A stretch of 64,000 nt of DNA, taken from NCBI RefSeq assembly GCF_008122265.1, contig NZ_CP043042.1:1984001-2048000 (forward strand), given 5' to 3'. Source of the stretch: Marinobacter fonticola. Its GTDB lineage: Bacteria; Pseudomonadota; Gammaproteobacteria; Pseudomonadales; Oleiphilaceae. The translations under genes were made by a program, and so were the position numbers. Under the pieces are notes generated by a model that saw only the letters and a program-made list of their open reading frames with translations, was not told the origin of the DNA and did no database searches. Of this stretch, positions 27,800 through 39,821 are shown piece after piece (the stretch's first letter is position 1; each line of letters starts with the position of its first letter).

Positions 27800-29054
27800 A
27801 ACCGGAGCCACTGTCGATCAGTGGCTCGATTATCTTGAAGCGCTCCACCCGAAAGAGATCGACCTCGGACTCGATCGCGTGCTTATGGTACTGCGTCGGC
27901 TTTTTCCGAGGCATCCGGGGGCTCGAATCGTCACTGTCGGTGGTACCAACGGCAAGGGAACGACCGTAGCGGCGCTGGAGCAGCTTCTGCTGGCCAGTGA
28001 TCGCGCTGTTGGCGCTTATACGTCTCCTCACCTTCAGCACTACAACGAGCGCATTCGTATCAACGGTGTGGATGTATCCGACAATGAGTTGGTTGCGGCT
28101 TTCGAAGCCGTAGAACATGCGCGAAAGTCGGTGAGCCTGACTTATTTCGAGTTTGGCACCCTAGCCGCTTTCGTGCTGTTCGACCGGGCGGGATTGGATG
28201 ACTGGCTCCTTGAGGTCGGCCTGGGTGGACGGCTGGATGCCGTTAATGTACTGGATGCTGACCTGGCCATCATCACGTCTGTCGATCTGGACCATACGGC
28301 TTGGTTGGGTGAAGACCGTGACACCATTGGCTACGAAAAAGCGGGAATTCTCCGTCACGGCCAGAAAGCAGTCTACGGTGATTTGGAGCCGCCGCGTTCG
28401 GTACTTCAACAAATAGCCGCCCAGGGCGTTGATTGCTACCGGTTGGGCGAGCAGTATCGCCTGGTTGAAGGCGAGCAGGGCAGCCGCGTGGTAACCGATG
28501 CCGGGGGCCATTGGGCGTTCCGTTTGCCGGACAACGGCTTACCTGAACACAGTTTGGCGGCGGCCGTGCAAGCGTTTCGGTTGCTCCAGCCTGATGAGGC
28601 CGACTCGCGTATAGAACACACATTGACGCGGGTGCGGGTACCCGGGCGCTTTGAGCAAGTGGCCGACGCGCCCCGAATCATTATCGACGTGGGTCATAAT
28701 CCGCATGCCGCTCAATGGTTGCGGCAACGTGTCGAAGCACTCGGGGTCGAGGGCCGCATAAAAGCGGTTTACGCATGTCTGGAGGACAAGGATTCCGGTG
28801 GCGTGCTGCGAGCGATGGCGCCGGTGGTGGACGACTGGTATCTCGCACCGCTGAGCGTGCCTCGTGGGTTGGATCGCGATAGCTTGCATCGGCGGGCCCA
28901 GGACGTATCGTCCGTTGCCGAGACCATGGTCATGGCGACGAGCGTAGCCGCGGCTTTGGCTCAAGCCCGTGCCGACGCCGATCCAAAAGATTGTATTCTG
29001 GTTTTCGGCTCGTTTTTTACGGTCTCGGAAGCGAGAAGCTCGCTTAATTGCTAG
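27783..29054 (+). CDS. folC: Bifunctional folylpolyglutamate/dihydrofolate synthase
   Basis: FolC adds glutamate to dihydropteroate and extends folate polyglutamate tails. The 423-residue protein has the P-loop [52 protein letters not shown] and [20 protein letters not shown]. The ATG at 27783 overlaps the accD end in another frame; a longer reading from inside accD would add an unlikely basic stretch. It follows accD as in Pseudomonas. Confidence 0.95.
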   Translation: MLQAPETGATVDQWLDYLEALHPKEIDLGLDRVLMVLRRLFPRHPGARIVTVGGTNGKGTTVAALEQLLLASDRAVGAYTSPHLQHYNERIRINGVDVSDNELVAAFEAVEHARKSVSLTYFEFGTLAAFVLFDRAGLDDWLLEVGLGGRLDAVNVLDADLAIITSVDLDHTAWLGEDRDTIGYEKAGILRHGQKAVYGDLEPPRSVLQQIAAQGVDCYRLGEQYRLVEGEQGSRVVTDAGGHWAFRLPDNGLPEHSLAAAVQAFRLLQPDEADSRIEHTLTRVRVPGRFEQVADAPRIIIDVGHNPHAAQWLRQRVEALGVEGRIKAVYACLEDKDSGGVLRAMAPVVDDWYLAPLSVPRGLDRDSLHRRAQDVSSVAETMVMATSVAAALAQARADADPKDCILVFGSFFTVSEARSSLNC

Positions 29055-29167
29055 ATACCCAACGCATTCTTAAAGTTCATTCATTGTGACTATGGGGCTT
29101 TGAGTTCCATAGCCGCTGACGTTAGTATCCGGTCAGAATCTCCCCCCAACGCAGAGGACAGTTTCCT

Positions 29168-29857
29168 GTGGATGGATTGAAACAGCGTATTGTTGGCGCC
29201 CTCGTGCTGATTTCACTCGCCGTCATCTTTGTTCCGATGTTGTTCGACGAACCGCATACCGAGCGTTCCACTCGCACCATCGAGTTGCCCGAAGAACCTG
29301 CTTTCCCATCCGTTGACGTCCCTGAGCCCGCTGATCAGCCGGCTCCGGTGGAAGAGCCACCCTCTTTTACGATGGAAGAACAGCCTGTAGCTGAACCCCC
29401 GCAAACCCTCAGTGAGCCGCAGCAAGCGCCAGCGGTTAACACGGAGTCGCGCGAGCCGGTGGCGGAACCGCAACCTAAACCTGCTCCGAAACCCGAACGC
29501 ACCGCGGCTACACCCGAGCCGGCGCCAAAGCCCGCATCGGCGGCCAATCAGCCAAGGGTCACCGAGAGCCAGCCTGGTGGTTCAGAGGGTGACAACCCCG
29601 AGTATGCACGGGCCCTTGAGGGCGCCTGGCTGGTTCAGCTGGGAAGCTTCGGCAACGCCGACAATGCTCTCCGGCTGCGCAACAAGGTCCGCGAAAAGGG
29701 CTATGCGGCGTACACGCAAAGTATCGAACGCGGCGATATGACGCTGACTCGCGTGTTTTCCGGTCCTTTTGTCAGCGAGAACGAGGCGCTCTCTGCCAAG
29801 TCCCGGCTGGATAAGTCGTTTTCCCTGAACAGCTTGGTGATGGAAGGCGATCAGTAG
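29168..29857 (+). CDS. SPOR domain protein, DedD-like
   Basis: A 229-residue single-span membrane protein. GTG at 29168 with AGAGGACAG upstream starts MDGLKQRIVGALVLISLAVIFVPMLF, the typical N-terminus of the DedD group. A Pro/Glu/Ala-rich periplasmic linker covers residues 35-145. The SPOR domain (residues 152-229: WLVQLGSFGNADNALRLRNKVREKGY, VFSGPFVSENEAL) binds denuded glycan strands at the division site in the family. It lies between folC and cvpA, as in P. aeruginosa. Role in division is inferred from the family. Confidence 0.88.
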   Translation: MDGLKQRIVGALVLISLAVIFVPMLFDEPHTERSTRTIELPEEPAFPSVDVPEPADQPAPVEEPPSFTMEEQPVAEPPQTLSEPQQAPAVNTESREPVAEPQPKPAPKPERTAATPEPAPKPASAANQPRVTESQPGGSEGDNPEYARALEGAWLVQLGSFGNADNALRLRNKVREKGYAAYTQSIERGDMTLTRVFSGPFVSENEALSAKSRLDKSFSLNSLVMEGDQ

Positions 29858-29955
29858 CCCGCCCGCTTCCCATACCTGAGCTGCAGGGTGCCCCTATCGG
29901 TCCTGAGATGCGTAGATTGGTTCGATAGACGTGTAGTGGTTTTGTTCTGCAAGGT

Positions 29956-29983
29956 TTGGCGCGACCCTGTTTCCTGATAGAAT
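29956..29983 (+). promoter_or_regulatory. Possible cvpA promoter
   Basis: TTGGCG (29956-29961), 16-bp spacer and TAGAAT (29978-29983) with an extended TGN just upstream of the -10. It would start transcription of cvpA, and of purF if element 2 is read through. Confidence 0.45.
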
Positions 29984-30015
29984 TCGCGCTTCCGAATTTC
30001 CTTGTTGGGTCGACC

Positions 30016-30594
30016 ATGAACGCGCTGATCTGGATTGACTGGGTCATCATTACCCTTATTGCTGTTTCGACCCTGATCAGCCTGAAGCGTGGGTTCGTCA
30101 GGGAGGCGCTTTCCCTGGTCACCTGGATCGGCGCCTTCATTATCGCGCGCGCTTTCCATCCGCAAATGCAATCCCTGCTCGAGAGTACGGTCGAGACCCC
30201 GCTGGTGCGTTTGATTGCTGCGTTTGCGATCCTGTTTTTTGGTACCCTCATCGTCGGCGCCGTCATCAATAATATGATTGGCCAATTGGTTAAGGCGACG
30301 GGCCTGTCCGCAACCGATCGTGTGTTGGGAATGGGCTTCGGCTTGTTGAGGGGCCTATTGGTGGTGATTGTCGCCATCGCATTTGTGCGTTATACGCCAT
30401 TGTCCCAGGATACCTGGTGGCAGAAATCGGTGATGATTAGTCGCCTGGCGGTTGTCGAGCAGTGGTCCCGGCGCATGCTGGGCGACGAATTCGAGCGTTT
30501 TCTCGGCCCGGCGGACGCTGACTCAGCGACAGCGGGCCAGCTGCAGCCTCAGTCTGCAGTGGACGGCGTCAAGCTATCTGTACTGGAGAAGTAA
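30016..30594 (+). CDS. cvpA: CvpA family membrane protein
   Basis: CvpA was named for colicin V production and is found beside purF in many gammaproteobacteria. The 192-residue protein has four membrane segments: WIDWVIITLIAVSTLISL, LVTWIGAFIIARAF, LIAAFAILFFGTLIVGAVI and GFGLLRGLLVVIVAIAF. The conserved KRGFVREALSL loop is present, followed by a soluble tail. The start at 30016 begins the first helix directly. Its stop is two bases from the 5' arm of inverted-repeat element 2, which lies between it and purF. Its molecular role is uncertain; envelope stability has been proposed for the family. Confidence 0.9.
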   Translation: MNALIWIDWVIITLIAVSTLISLKRGFVREALSLVTWIGAFIIARAFHPQMQSLLESTVETPLVRLIAAFAILFFGTLIVGAVINNMIGQLVKATGLSATDRVLGMGFGLLRGLLVVIVAIAFVRYTPLSQDTWWQKSVMISRLAVVEQWSRRMLGDEFERFLGPADADSATAGQLQPQSAVDGVKLSVLEK

Positions 30595-30596
30595 AT

Positions 30597-30876
30597 GGAA
30601 CCTCTGATCAAGTCTATTGGCGATTCTGCACGCCTTGAGGGCCTTCCTGCTCTCATTTATCAGAACAGCGCGAATCGCTGGGAATGGCCCATGCCATCGC
30701 CAAGATTCGCAACGCCGTCCAGGAAGGCCCTCAAGGCTTGCCCGTAGGGGATCGTCCTGAAAGCCGGATTCCGCGTTGCGCCTTCTTGAAAGGCAACCAG
30801 CCTTCCTGCGAAGCCGCGCCTTGATTCCGGCTTTCAGGACGATCCAGAATCGCCAATAGACTTGATCAGAGGTTCC
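30597..30876. repeat. Cloverleaf-like inverted-repeat element 2 (cvpA-purF)
   Basis: A 280-bp non-coding element filling the gap from two bases after the cvpA stop to four bases before the purF start. Outer arms are 32 bp and perfect (30597-30628 with 30845-30876). Hairpin 1 has an 18-bp perfect stem (30632-30649 with 30720-30737). Hairpin 2 has a perfect stem of 19-20 bp (30749-30768 with 30826-30845). GCCCGTAGGG (30740-30749) joins them. Measured from the start of hairpin 2, GCGTTGCG lies at +24 and CCGCGCCTTG at +65, exactly as in element 1, and hairpin 2 is 97 bases in both. CAACGC sits four bases before the 3' stem of hairpin 1 in both. The stem sequences themselves differ from element 1. 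Confidence 0.87.
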
Positions 30877-30880
30877 CTAC

Positions 30881-32404
30881 ATGTGTGGCATTGTCGGTAT
30901 CGTAAGTACCTCAAACGTCAACCAGACGCTTTATGATGCGTTGACGGTCCTTCAACACCGGGGGCAGGATGCGGCCGGCATTGTAACTTTCCAGGATGAG
31001 CGCTTTAACCTGCGCAAAGATAATGGCTTGGTGCGGGATGTTTTTCGCACTCGCCACATGCGGCGTCTGGCAGGAAACGTGGGCATTGGCCATGTGCGCT
31101 ATCCAACGGCCGGCAGTGCCAGTTCGGCTGAAGCGCAGCCGTTCTACGTGAATAGCCCTTACGGGATTACGCTGGCCCACAACGGCAATCTCACCAATGC
31201 CGATGAGCTCAGTCGAGACTTGTTCCGTACCGATCTGCGCCATATCAATACCAATTCCGACTCGGAAGTCCTGCTCAACGTGTTTGCCCACGAGTTGCAG
31301 AAGCTGGGCAAGTTGACACCGACCAAAGAAGAGATCTTTGCGGCGGTCAGTGCGGTCCATGCGCGTTGTCGCGGTGCTTATGCGGCGATTGCGATGATCA
31401 CCGGCTACGGCATCGTCGGATTCCGCGATCCCAACGGTATCCGTCCGGCCTGTTATGGCGTACGCGAGACCGGCGCTGGGAAGGAATACATGATTGCGTC
31501 TGAAAGCGTGGCGTTGAGTGCTGCCGGTTTCAAACTGGTGCGGGATATCGCGCCGGGCGAGGCGGTCTACATTGAAACCGATGGCACGCTCTATACTCAG
31601 CAATGTGCGCCCAATCCACACCTGATCCCGTGTATTTTCGAGCACGTCTACTTTGCGCGACCGGATACCATCTTGGACAAGGTCTCCGTCTACAAGGCTC
31701 GCCTGCGTATGGGCGAAACGCTGGCCGATAAAGTGTTGCGGGAGTGTCCGGAGCACGATATCGACGTGGTCATGCCGATCCCGGATACTAGCCGTACATC
31801 GGCCATGCAGATGGCCCACCGGCTAGGGGTTAAATTCCGCGAAGGTTTTATCAAGAATCGTTATATCGGCCGGACGTTTATTATGCCGGGCCAAAAAATG
31901 CGCAAGAAGTCCGTGCGACAGAAACTGAACCCCATAGATCTGGAGTTCAAGGATAAAAATGTGATGCTCGTGGACGACTCCATTGTGCGCGGCACCACAT
32001 GCGAGGAAATTGTGCAGATGGCTCGGGATGCCGGCGCGCGCAAAGTGTATTTTGCCTCGGCGGCGCCCCCGGTGCGTTATCCCAACGTTTATGGTATCGA
32101 TATGCCCGCGGCCCGCGAGTTGATTGCCCATGGACGCACCGTTCAGGAAATTCAGGAGCTGATCGGGGCGGACTGGCTGATCTACCAGGATCTCGAAGAT
32201 CTCATTACCTGCGTCAGTGACGTAAACCCGGAGATCGAAGCCTGGGAATGCTCCGTGTTCGATGGCAACTACATCACCGGCGACATCGATGCGACCTATC
32301 TGGCTAATCTGGAAGATCAGCGTAGCGAGAGCGGGAAGGCAAAGAAGAATCCCGGGATGTCCACGGACAATGGCATCATTGATCTGCATAATGACGAAGA
32401 CTGA
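30881..32404 (+). CDS. purF: Amidophosphoribosyltransferase
   Basis: PurF makes 5-phosphoribosylamine from PRPP and glutamine, the committed step of purine synthesis. The 507-residue product begins MCGIVGIV, exposing Cys2 as the N-terminal glutaminase nucleophile. [11 protein letters not shown] and [19 protein letters not shown] follow, and the PRPP motif is [13 protein letters not shown]. An AGAGG site (30868-30872) lies in the 3' outer arm of element 2, so the ribosome binding site may be paired in RNA. metZ follows 18 bases after the stop. Confidence 0.97.
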   Translation: MCGIVGIVSTSNVNQTLYDALTVLQHRGQDAAGIVTFQDERFNLRKDNGLVRDVFRTRHMRRLAGNVGIGHVRYPTAGSASSAEAQPFYVNSPYGITLAHNGNLTNADELSRDLFRTDLRHINTNSDSEVLLNVFAHELQKLGKLTPTKEEIFAAVSAVHARCRGAYAAIAMITGYGIVGFRDPNGIRPACYGVRETGAGKEYMIASESVALSAAGFKLVRDIAPGEAVYIETDGTLYTQQCAPNPHLIPCIFEHVYFARPDTILDKVSVYKARLRMGETLADKVLRECPEHDIDVVMPIPDTSRTSAMQMAHRLGVKFREGFIKNRYIGRTFIMPGQKMRKKSVRQKLNPIDLEFKDKNVMLVDDSIVRGTTCEEIVQMARDAGARKVYFASAAPPVRYPNVYGIDMPAARELIAHGRTVQEIQELIGADWLIYQDLEDLITCVSDVNPEIEAWECSVFDGNYITGDIDATYLANLEDQRSESGKAKKNPGMSTDNGIIDLHNDED

Positions 32405-32422
32405 ACGACAGGGCGGTAGCTG

Positions 32423-33646
32423 ATGACCAAGATACGCGACGAGCACGTACGTATTCCCGAGTCTGATCTCGAAGGCGTGTCAGTCGATACACTGGCCGTG
32501 AGGGCAGGGCAGGTTCGTACCGAGCAGCTCGAACACAGTGATGCGATTTTCCCGACCTCCAGCTTCGTTTATGGCAGTGCCGCCCAGGCCGCGGCGCGGT
32601 TTAGTGGCGATGAGCCGGGCAATATCTATTCCCGTTTCACTAACCCCACGGTGCAGGCGTTCGAGGCACGGATTGCAGCCATGGAAGGTGGTGAGCGGGC
32701 GGTAGCGACCGCGTCCGGCATGGCGGCGATTCTTAGTACCTGTATGGCGCTGTTGCAAAGCGGCGACCATGTGGTCTGTTCCCGCGGCGTGTTCGGCACC
32801 ACCAACGTGCTGTTTCAGAAGTATCTGGCCCGCTTCGGCGTCGACACCACCTTTGTGGGGCTCACCGATATCGACGCTTGGTCCGCTGCGATCCGGCCTG
32901 AAACCAAGCTGCTGTTCCTGGAGACGCCGTCTAACCCCCTTTGCGAGGTTGCGGATTTGCAGGCGCTGGCTGATCTGGCGCACCGCAACGATGCCTTATT
33001 CGTGGTGGACAACTGCTTTTGCACGCCGGTGCTTCAGCGCCCGTTTGAGCTGGGCGCGGATATTGTCATCCATTCCGCCACCAAATATCTGGATGGTCAG
33101 GGCCGCTGCATTGGCGGCGTAGTGATCGGGCCGGACAAACTGATGGAAGAGGTATATGGCTTCCTTCGCTCTGCGGGCCCGACACTGAGTCCATTCAATG
33201 CCTGGGTCTTCCTCAAGGGGCTGGAAACCTTACCAATCCGTATGCGAGCCCATTGTGCGAGTGCGCTAGAGTTGGCCCAGTGGCTGGAGCAGCACCCGTC
33301 GATCGAGAAGGTGTTCTACGCCGGGCTGGCGACTCATCCGCAGCATGCTCTGGCTAAGCGTCAACAGAAAGGTTTCGGTGGCGTCGTATCGTTCCAGGTG
33401 AACGGTGGTCGCGAAGCTGCCTGGCAAGTCATCGATGCAACACAAATCATCTCAATCACGGCAAACCTGGGGGATGTGAAAAGTACCATCACCCATCCGG
33501 CAACCACCACGCACGGCCGTCTTTCGCCAGAAGACAAGGAGCAGGCCGGTATTACGGAAAATCTGATTCGTGTATCAGTGGGACTTGAGGATATCGAGGA
33601 TCTCAAGGCCGATTTATCCCGTGGGTTAGACGCACTGAGGCGGTAA
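32423..33646 (+). CDS. metZ: O-succinylhomoserine sulfhydrylase
   Basis: MetZ makes homocysteine directly from O-succinylhomoserine and sulfide. The 407-residue PLP enzyme has [21 protein letters not shown], the substrate-side [34 protein letters not shown] and the PLP lysine in [16 protein letters not shown]. Cystathionine gamma-synthase or homocysteine-forming relatives look similar; the position after purF, as in P. aeruginosa, supports MetZ. Confidence 0.93.
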   Translation: MTKIRDEHVRIPESDLEGVSVDTLAVRAGQVRTEQLEHSDAIFPTSSFVYGSAAQAAARFSGDEPGNIYSRFTNPTVQAFEARIAAMEGGERAVATASGMAAILSTCMALLQSGDHVVCSRGVFGTTNVLFQKYLARFGVDTTFVGLTDIDAWSAAIRPETKLLFLETPSNPLCEVADLQALADLAHRNDALFVVDNCFCTPVLQRPFELGADIVIHSATKYLDGQGRCIGGVVIGPDKLMEEVYGFLRSAGPTLSPFNAWVFLKGLETLPIRMRAHCASALELAQWLEQHPSIEKVFYAGLATHPQHALAKRQQKGFGGVVSFQVNGGREAAWQVIDATQIISITANLGDVKSTITHPATTTHGRLSPEDKEQAGITENLIRVSVGLEDIEDLKADLSRGLDALRR

Positions 33647-33695
33647 TAACCACGCGCTGAGGCGACAACAACCGAAAGGGGAAGCCTGCTCCGAG

Positions 33696-36308
33696 ATGAG
33701 CCGTAGCCAGTCAATGTCCGAACGTAAGAAAGCTAATAAAGAAACTCAGCTGACAGAGAAGCAGCAGCGCTTCCGCAACTTGTTGGCCCAGGGTGGTCGT
33801 GAGGGCGCGCTCATTGCACTTGTGGCCCTGTGTATTTACCTGATGATGGCGTTGGTAACCTTTAGTCCAGCCGATCCAGGGTGGGTCAGCGTCAGCCATG
33901 GAGAGCAGGTCACCAATTACGCGGGCAGAACCGGTGCCTGGATTGCGAGTTTGCTCACCGAATTCTTTGGCCTGATGGGCTTCCTGTTTCCCGCCATGGT
34001 GGGATTCTATGCTTTTTTGCTGGTCAAGCACCGCAACGATCCGCTTGATCTTCATTGGCCGCTATTCGCCCTCCGTTTCGGCGGTTTCTTACTAATTTTG
34101 TTAAGTTCAACCAGCCTGTTGTCGATGTATTCCATCATGGGTCTGGATTCCAGTGCCGGCGGGGTGCTTGGCAGGGAAGTCTCCCAAGCCATGGTCGGTG
34201 CCTTCAATCTGCCTGCTGCGACGCTGCTATTGGTGGCCATCTTCCTGTTTGCCTTGACAGTTTTTATTGGACTGTCGTGGTTTCGTCTAATGGATATGCT
34301 AGGCAGCAGTACCTTGCAGCTGGCAGATTGGGTCAAAACCCAGTTTGATACGCGCGACGATGCCGGTGACCAGCCAAAAGCAGCGAAGCCAGAAGCTAAA
34401 GCACCCCCTGAGCCGCGCCGTGAACCCCCTGTCGTGAGTGAGAGGGCGCTTGGGGAAGATAAGCCTTCCTTGCTGACGCGTGTCAAAGGCCTTTTTCGGC
34501 GCACAGGGTCGCCGGATTTCGTGGCCGAACCCCTGCCGGCGCGTATCGAACCGAGTGTCGATGGCCTGGCTAACACCCAACATTTCGACACCCCCATCGA
34601 TGGTGGATTTTCGGCAACGGAATCGGTTCACCGGCCAGCTGCGAAGCCCGAGAATAAGTCCGAGAGTAAGCCGGTAACTAAGCCCCAGAATACTGAGCCG
34701 GATACGCGTTCAGTGCGCATTTCGCCATTTAAACGCAAGGAAGAAGCGTCCAAGGCATCCGATAAGGATCGCCAGCCCTCGTTGTTCGACGATATCGATA
34801 GTCCGATTCCGCCTCTGACCTTGCTCGATCCACCGGATCCCAACAAAAAGAAGGGCTATTCCAAAGAGTCCCTGGAGCACATGTCGCAGTTGCTCGAGGA
34901 GAAACTGTCGGACTTCGGTGTCAGCGTCGAGGTCGTCGAGGTGAATCCCGGTCCGGTTATCACCCGGTTCGAGATCAAGCCTGCGCCCGGGGTTAAGGTC
35001 AGTCGTATCTCGAATCTAGCGAAGGACTTGGCGCGGTCACTGGCCGTGATCAGCGTGCGGGTTGTTGAAGTAATACCGGGCAAATCGGTGGTCGGTATCG
35101 AAATTCCCAACGAAGAACGGGAGATGGTGCGTCTGCGCGAAGTCCTCTCGTCGAAAACCTACGAAGAATCGTCTTCGCCGTTGACCCTGGCCCTGGGGAA
35201 CGATATCGGCGGGAACCCGATGACGGCCAACTTGGCCAAGATGCCGCACCTGTTGGTGGCGGGGACGACCGGTTCCGGTAAGTCGGTGGGCGTCAACGCC
35301 ATGATTCTGAGCATGTTGCTCAAAGCCACCCCGGACGAAGTGCGTTTCATTATGGTGGATCCCAAGATGCTTGAGCTCAGCATCTACGACGGGATCCCGC
35401 ATTTGCTGGCACCGGTCGTGACGGACATGAAAGAGGCGGCCAACGGTTTGCGTTGGTGCGTGGCGGAAATGGAGCGTCGCTACCGCCTGATGGCGGCTCT
35501 CGGTGTACGTAACTTGGCGGGTTACAACCGCAAGGTCAAAGAGGCCGCTGAAGCCGGAGAACCCATCCTGGACCCGATTTGGAAGCCGGACGAGTATCTG
35601 AACAATGACGAGCAGGCTCGGCCAGAACTGGAAGCACTACCGTTTATCGTAGTCGTCATCGACGAATTCGCCGATATGATGATGATCGTCGGCAAAAAGG
35701 TGGAAGAGCTGATTGCACGGATCGCTCAGAAGGCGAGGGCGGCCGGCATCCACTTGATTCTGGCGACCCAGCGTCCCTCCGTCGACGTTATCACCGGTCT
35801 GATCAAAGCGAACATTCCCACGCGTATGTCGTTCTCGGTCCAGTCTAAAATCGACTCGCGTACCGTTCTCGACCAGGGCGGGGCGGAACAGCTTCTGGGT
35901 CACGGCGACATGCTGTATTTGCCGCCCGGCTCCGGCCTGCCGGTGCGTGTGCATGGCGCCTTCGTCGACGACGATGAGGTCCATCGTATCGTTAAAGCCT
36001 GGAAGGAACGTGGCGAGCCCATCTATGTCGACGATGTATTGAGTGGCGCCGAAGGCGAGAGCCTGCCCGGCGTCCCAAGCCTGTCCGAAGGCGGCGGCGA
36101 TAGCGAGGGCGACGCCCTCTATGACGAAGCGGTGGCGTTCGTTACCGAAGGTCGCCGGGTATCGATTTCCTCGGTACAGCGTAAATTCAAGATTGGCTAT
36201 AACCGGGCGGCCAATCTAGTCGAGGCGATGGAAGCCTCCGGCGTGGTCAGCCCGGCCGGCAACAACGGCGCCCGCGAAGTCTTGGCGCCACCCCCCCCGC
36301 GAGATTAG
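33696..36308 (+). CDS. ftsK: DNA translocase FtsK
   Basis: FtsK couples cell division to chromosome segregation. The 870-residue protein has four or five membrane segments in the first 210 residues, a Pro/Lys/Glu-rich linker (about 215-390), and a RecA-like motor with Walker A in [20 protein letters not shown] and Walker B in [14 protein letters not shown]. The C-terminal gamma winged helix ([38 protein letters not shown]) recognises polar DNA sequences in E. coli. The start at 33696 has AGGGGAAG 11 bases upstream; an ATG at 33714 is an alternative. It heads ftsK-lolA-rarA-serS-cysG. Confidence 0.95.
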   Translation: MSRSQSMSERKKANKETQLTEKQQRFRNLLAQGGREGALIALVALCIYLMMALVTFSPADPGWVSVSHGEQVTNYAGRTGAWIASLLTEFFGLMGFLFPAMVGFYAFLLVKHRNDPLDLHWPLFALRFGGFLLILLSSTSLLSMYSIMGLDSSAGGVLGREVSQAMVGAFNLPAATLLLVAIFLFALTVFIGLSWFRLMDMLGSSTLQLADWVKTQFDTRDDAGDQPKAAKPEAKAPPEPRREPPVVSERALGEDKPSLLTRVKGLFRRTGSPDFVAEPLPARIEPSVDGLANTQHFDTPIDGGFSATESVHRPAAKPENKSESKPVTKPQNTEPDTRSVRISPFKRKEEASKASDKDRQPSLFDDIDSPIPPLTLLDPPDPNKKKGYSKESLEHMSQLLEEKLSDFGVSVEVVEVNPGPVITRFEIKPAPGVKVSRISNLAKDLARSLAVISVRVVEVIPGKSVVGIEIPNEEREMVRLREVLSSKTYEESSSPLTLALGNDIGGNPMTANLAKMPHLLVAGTTGSGKSVGVNAMILSMLLKATPDEVRFIMVDPKMLELSIYDGIPHLLAPVVTDMKEAANGLRWCVAEMERRYRLMAALGVRNLAGYNRKVKEAAEAGEPILDPIWKPDEYLNNDEQARPELEALPFIVVVIDEFADMMMIVGKKVEELIARIAQKARAAGIHLILATQRPSVDVITGLIKANIPTRMSFSVQSKIDSRTVLDQGGAEQLLGHGDMLYLPPGSGLPVRVHGAFVDDDEVHRIVKAWKERGEPIYVDDVLSGAEGESLPGVPSLSEGGGDSEGDALYDEAVAFVTEGRRVSISSVQRKFKIGYNRAANLVEAMEASGVVSPAGNNGAREVLAPPPPRD

Positions 36309-36317
36309 GAGTTGTCT

Positions 36318-36965
36318 GTGCGCATGAACAAGATTCTGAGCCGTTTTATCGGCGTGATAGCGTTGTCCTTTGCTCTGGCTTCGATGTCCTGGGCGGATAC
36401 CGCTGCAACTCAGGCGTTGGCCGAGAAGCTTAAGCAATATCGCAGCTACCAGGCGGAATTCATTCAGGTGGTCGTCGATGGCTCGGGTAGCAAAGTGCAG
36501 GAATCCCGCGGGCAACTGAAGGCCAAGCGACCGGGCATGTTCTTTTGGAAATCGGAAAGCCCGTTTGCCCAAATCATCGTTGCCGATGGAGAGAAAGTCG
36601 AAGTCTATGACCCCGACCTAGAGCAGGTCACCGTCAAGCCGATGGATGAGCAGATGACCTCGACACCGGCGTTATTGCTCAGCGGTCAGGTCGATCACCT
36701 TGAAGAGGCTTATCGGGTGACGCGTCCGGACGGTGCTTCTATGGGTGAGGAATTCATTCTTGAACCGAAGAATCCGGACTCGCTGTTCCTGTCGCTGCGG
36801 TTACGTTTCCGCGATGGCGTATTGTCGGAAATGCGGCTGCGGGATTCTCTGGATCAGGTCAGTGTACTTAGTTTCCAAAGCGTGAAAGTCAACGAGCCGG
36901 TAGCGTCTGACGTGTTTGACATTGACTACCCGGACTCGGTGGACGTCATCACGAGCGGCCAGTAA
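36318..36965 (+). CDS. lolA: Outer-membrane lipoprotein carrier protein LolA
   Basis: LolA carries lipoproteins across the periplasm from LolCDE to LolB. The product (215 residues) has a signal peptide ([24 protein letters not shown]) and the LolA fold: [53 protein letters not shown] at 36318 is six bases after AGGAG; ATG at 36324 and TTG at 36312 are alternatives. Its stop overlaps the rarA start. Confidence 0.93.
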   Translation: MRMNKILSRFIGVIALSFALASMSWADTAATQALAEKLKQYRSYQAEFIQVVVDGSGSKVQESRGQLKAKRPGMFFWKSESPFAQIIVADGEKVEVYDPDLEQVTVKPMDEQMTSTPALLLSGQVDHLEEAYRVTRPDGASMGEEFILEPKNPDSLFLSLRLRFRDGVLSEMRLRDSLDQVSVLSFQSVKVNEPVASDVFDIDYPDSVDVITSGQ

Positions 36966-38335
36966 TGCAGAGCGGCCTGTTCGAAGAAGCCCGGGGCTTC
37001 CAACCCCTTGCCGCGCGGATGCGGCCGCTCACCTTGGCGCACTATGCCGGCCAGCAACACCTGGTTGGTCCCGGCAAGCCATTGCGCAGGGCGGTTGAGG
37101 ACGGGCAACTGCACTCGATGATTCTCTGGGGGCCGCCGGGTGTCGGCAAAACCACGTTCGCCAAGCTCCTCGCCGACACCGCAGAGATTACATTCGAAAG
37201 CCTCTCCGCCGTTCTCAGCGGGGTTAAGGATATCCGGGAAGCGGTCGAGCGGGCTCGCCATCGAAAGCAGGTTGAAGGGCGGGACACCCTGCTGTTTGTC
37301 GACGAGGTCCACCGCTTCAACAAGAGCCAGCAAGACGCCTTCCTGCCCCATATCGAAGATGGCACTGTTATTTTTGTCGGCGCCACCACCGAGAACCCTT
37401 CCTTTGAGCTCAACAGTGCATTGCTATCTCGCACGCGAGTCTATGTGCTCAAGCACTTGCAACCGGATGAGCTTATCGGGTTGCTGCGGCGCGCCCTGGA
37501 GAGTGAGAGCGGTCTGAATGGCCAGCTTCGGGTGCCTGATCACTTGTTGGAAATGATCGCAGCGGCCGCCGATGGGGATGCCCGGCGCGCCCTGAATATC
37601 CTTGAGGTCGCATCCGATTTGGCCGAACCGGGTGCTGATGATGTGGCCGAATTGACCGAACAGGTGCTCGAGCAGGTCATGCAGTCCAGCCTGCGCCGCT
37701 TCGATAAAGGGGGCGACGTCTTTTACGACCAGATTTCCGCGTTGCACAAATCGGTAAGAGGCTCGGATCCGGATGGCTCCCTGTACTGGATGTGCCGCAT
37801 GCTCGACGGCGGTTGCGACCCGGTTTATGTCGCACGCCGGCTGGTACGGATCGCCAGCGAAGATATCGGCAATGCTGATCCCCGAGCCCTCCGCCTGACC
37901 CTGGATGCCTGGGATACGCAGGAGCGTCTGGGCTCTCCGGAAGGCGAGCTGGCGTTGGCCCAGGCCGTCACCTATCTCGCCCTGGCGCCCAAAAGCAACG
38001 CCGTATACAACGCCTACAACCAGTGTATGGCCGATATCCGCAAACAGCCGGATTACGAGGTGCCGGTGCATCTGCGTAATGCACCGACATCGCTGCTCAA
38101 ATCCATGGGCCACGGCAAGGAGTACCGTTACGCTCACGATGAGCCGGATGCTTTCGCCGCCGGTGAAGCCTATTTACCGGAAGCCCTTTCTAACGTACGT
38201 TATTACCGGCCAGTGCCGCGGGGCTTGGAGATCAAGCTGGGTGAGAAGCGGGACTGGCTCGACGCTCGCAACGAGGCGAGCAGCGACAAGCGTTACCCCT
38301 CCGACACGACGTCGTCTGGAAAACCTTTCTCCTGA
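36965..38335 (+). CDS. rarA: Replication-associated recombination protein A
   Basis: RarA (MgsA) is an AAA+ ATPase related to clamp loaders that acts at stalled replication forks. The 456 residues contain Walker [18 protein letters not shown], Walker [21 protein letters not shown], sensor 1 in [18 protein letters not shown] and the C-terminal [17 protein letters not shown] and [12 protein letters not shown] region typical of the family. TAATG overlap with lolA suggests coupled translation. Confidence 0.95.
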   Translation: MQSGLFEEARGFQPLAARMRPLTLAHYAGQQHLVGPGKPLRRAVEDGQLHSMILWGPPGVGKTTFAKLLADTAEITFESLSAVLSGVKDIREAVERARHRKQVEGRDTLLFVDEVHRFNKSQQDAFLPHIEDGTVIFVGATTENPSFELNSALLSRTRVYVLKHLQPDELIGLLRRALESESGLNGQLRVPDHLLEMIAAAADGDARRALNILEVASDLAEPGADDVAELTEQVLEQVMQSSLRRFDKGGDVFYDQISALHKSVRGSDPDGSLYWMCRMLDGGCDPVYVARRLVRIASEDIGNADPRALRLTLDAWDTQERLGSPEGELALAQAVTYLALAPKSNAVYNAYNQCMADIRKQPDYEVPVHLRNAPTSLLKSMGHGKEYRYAHDEPDAFAAGEAYLPEALSNVRYYRPVPRGLEIKLGEKRDWLDARNEASSDKRYPSDTTSSGKPFS

Positions 38336-38457
38336 TGCCCGCCGGCCCGGCGCAGATTGGCTGTGCTGGTGGTACCTAAAAATCCTGACGGTATACTATG
38401 CGCAACGTTAGCGTCCTGTAGATCGGGTTGAGTCCGCAATCGGACCGTCCCCGGTAG

Positions 38458-39783
<1,326 letters not shown>

Positions 39784-39821
39784 CCCGCAGTGGTTGGGGG
39801 AAGGGCCAGAAGGAGTTTGCT

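Noticed and set aside
30650..30825. CRISPR-like array in the cvpA-purF gap
   Set aside because: The repeats are inverted pairs, not direct repeats separated by unique spacers.
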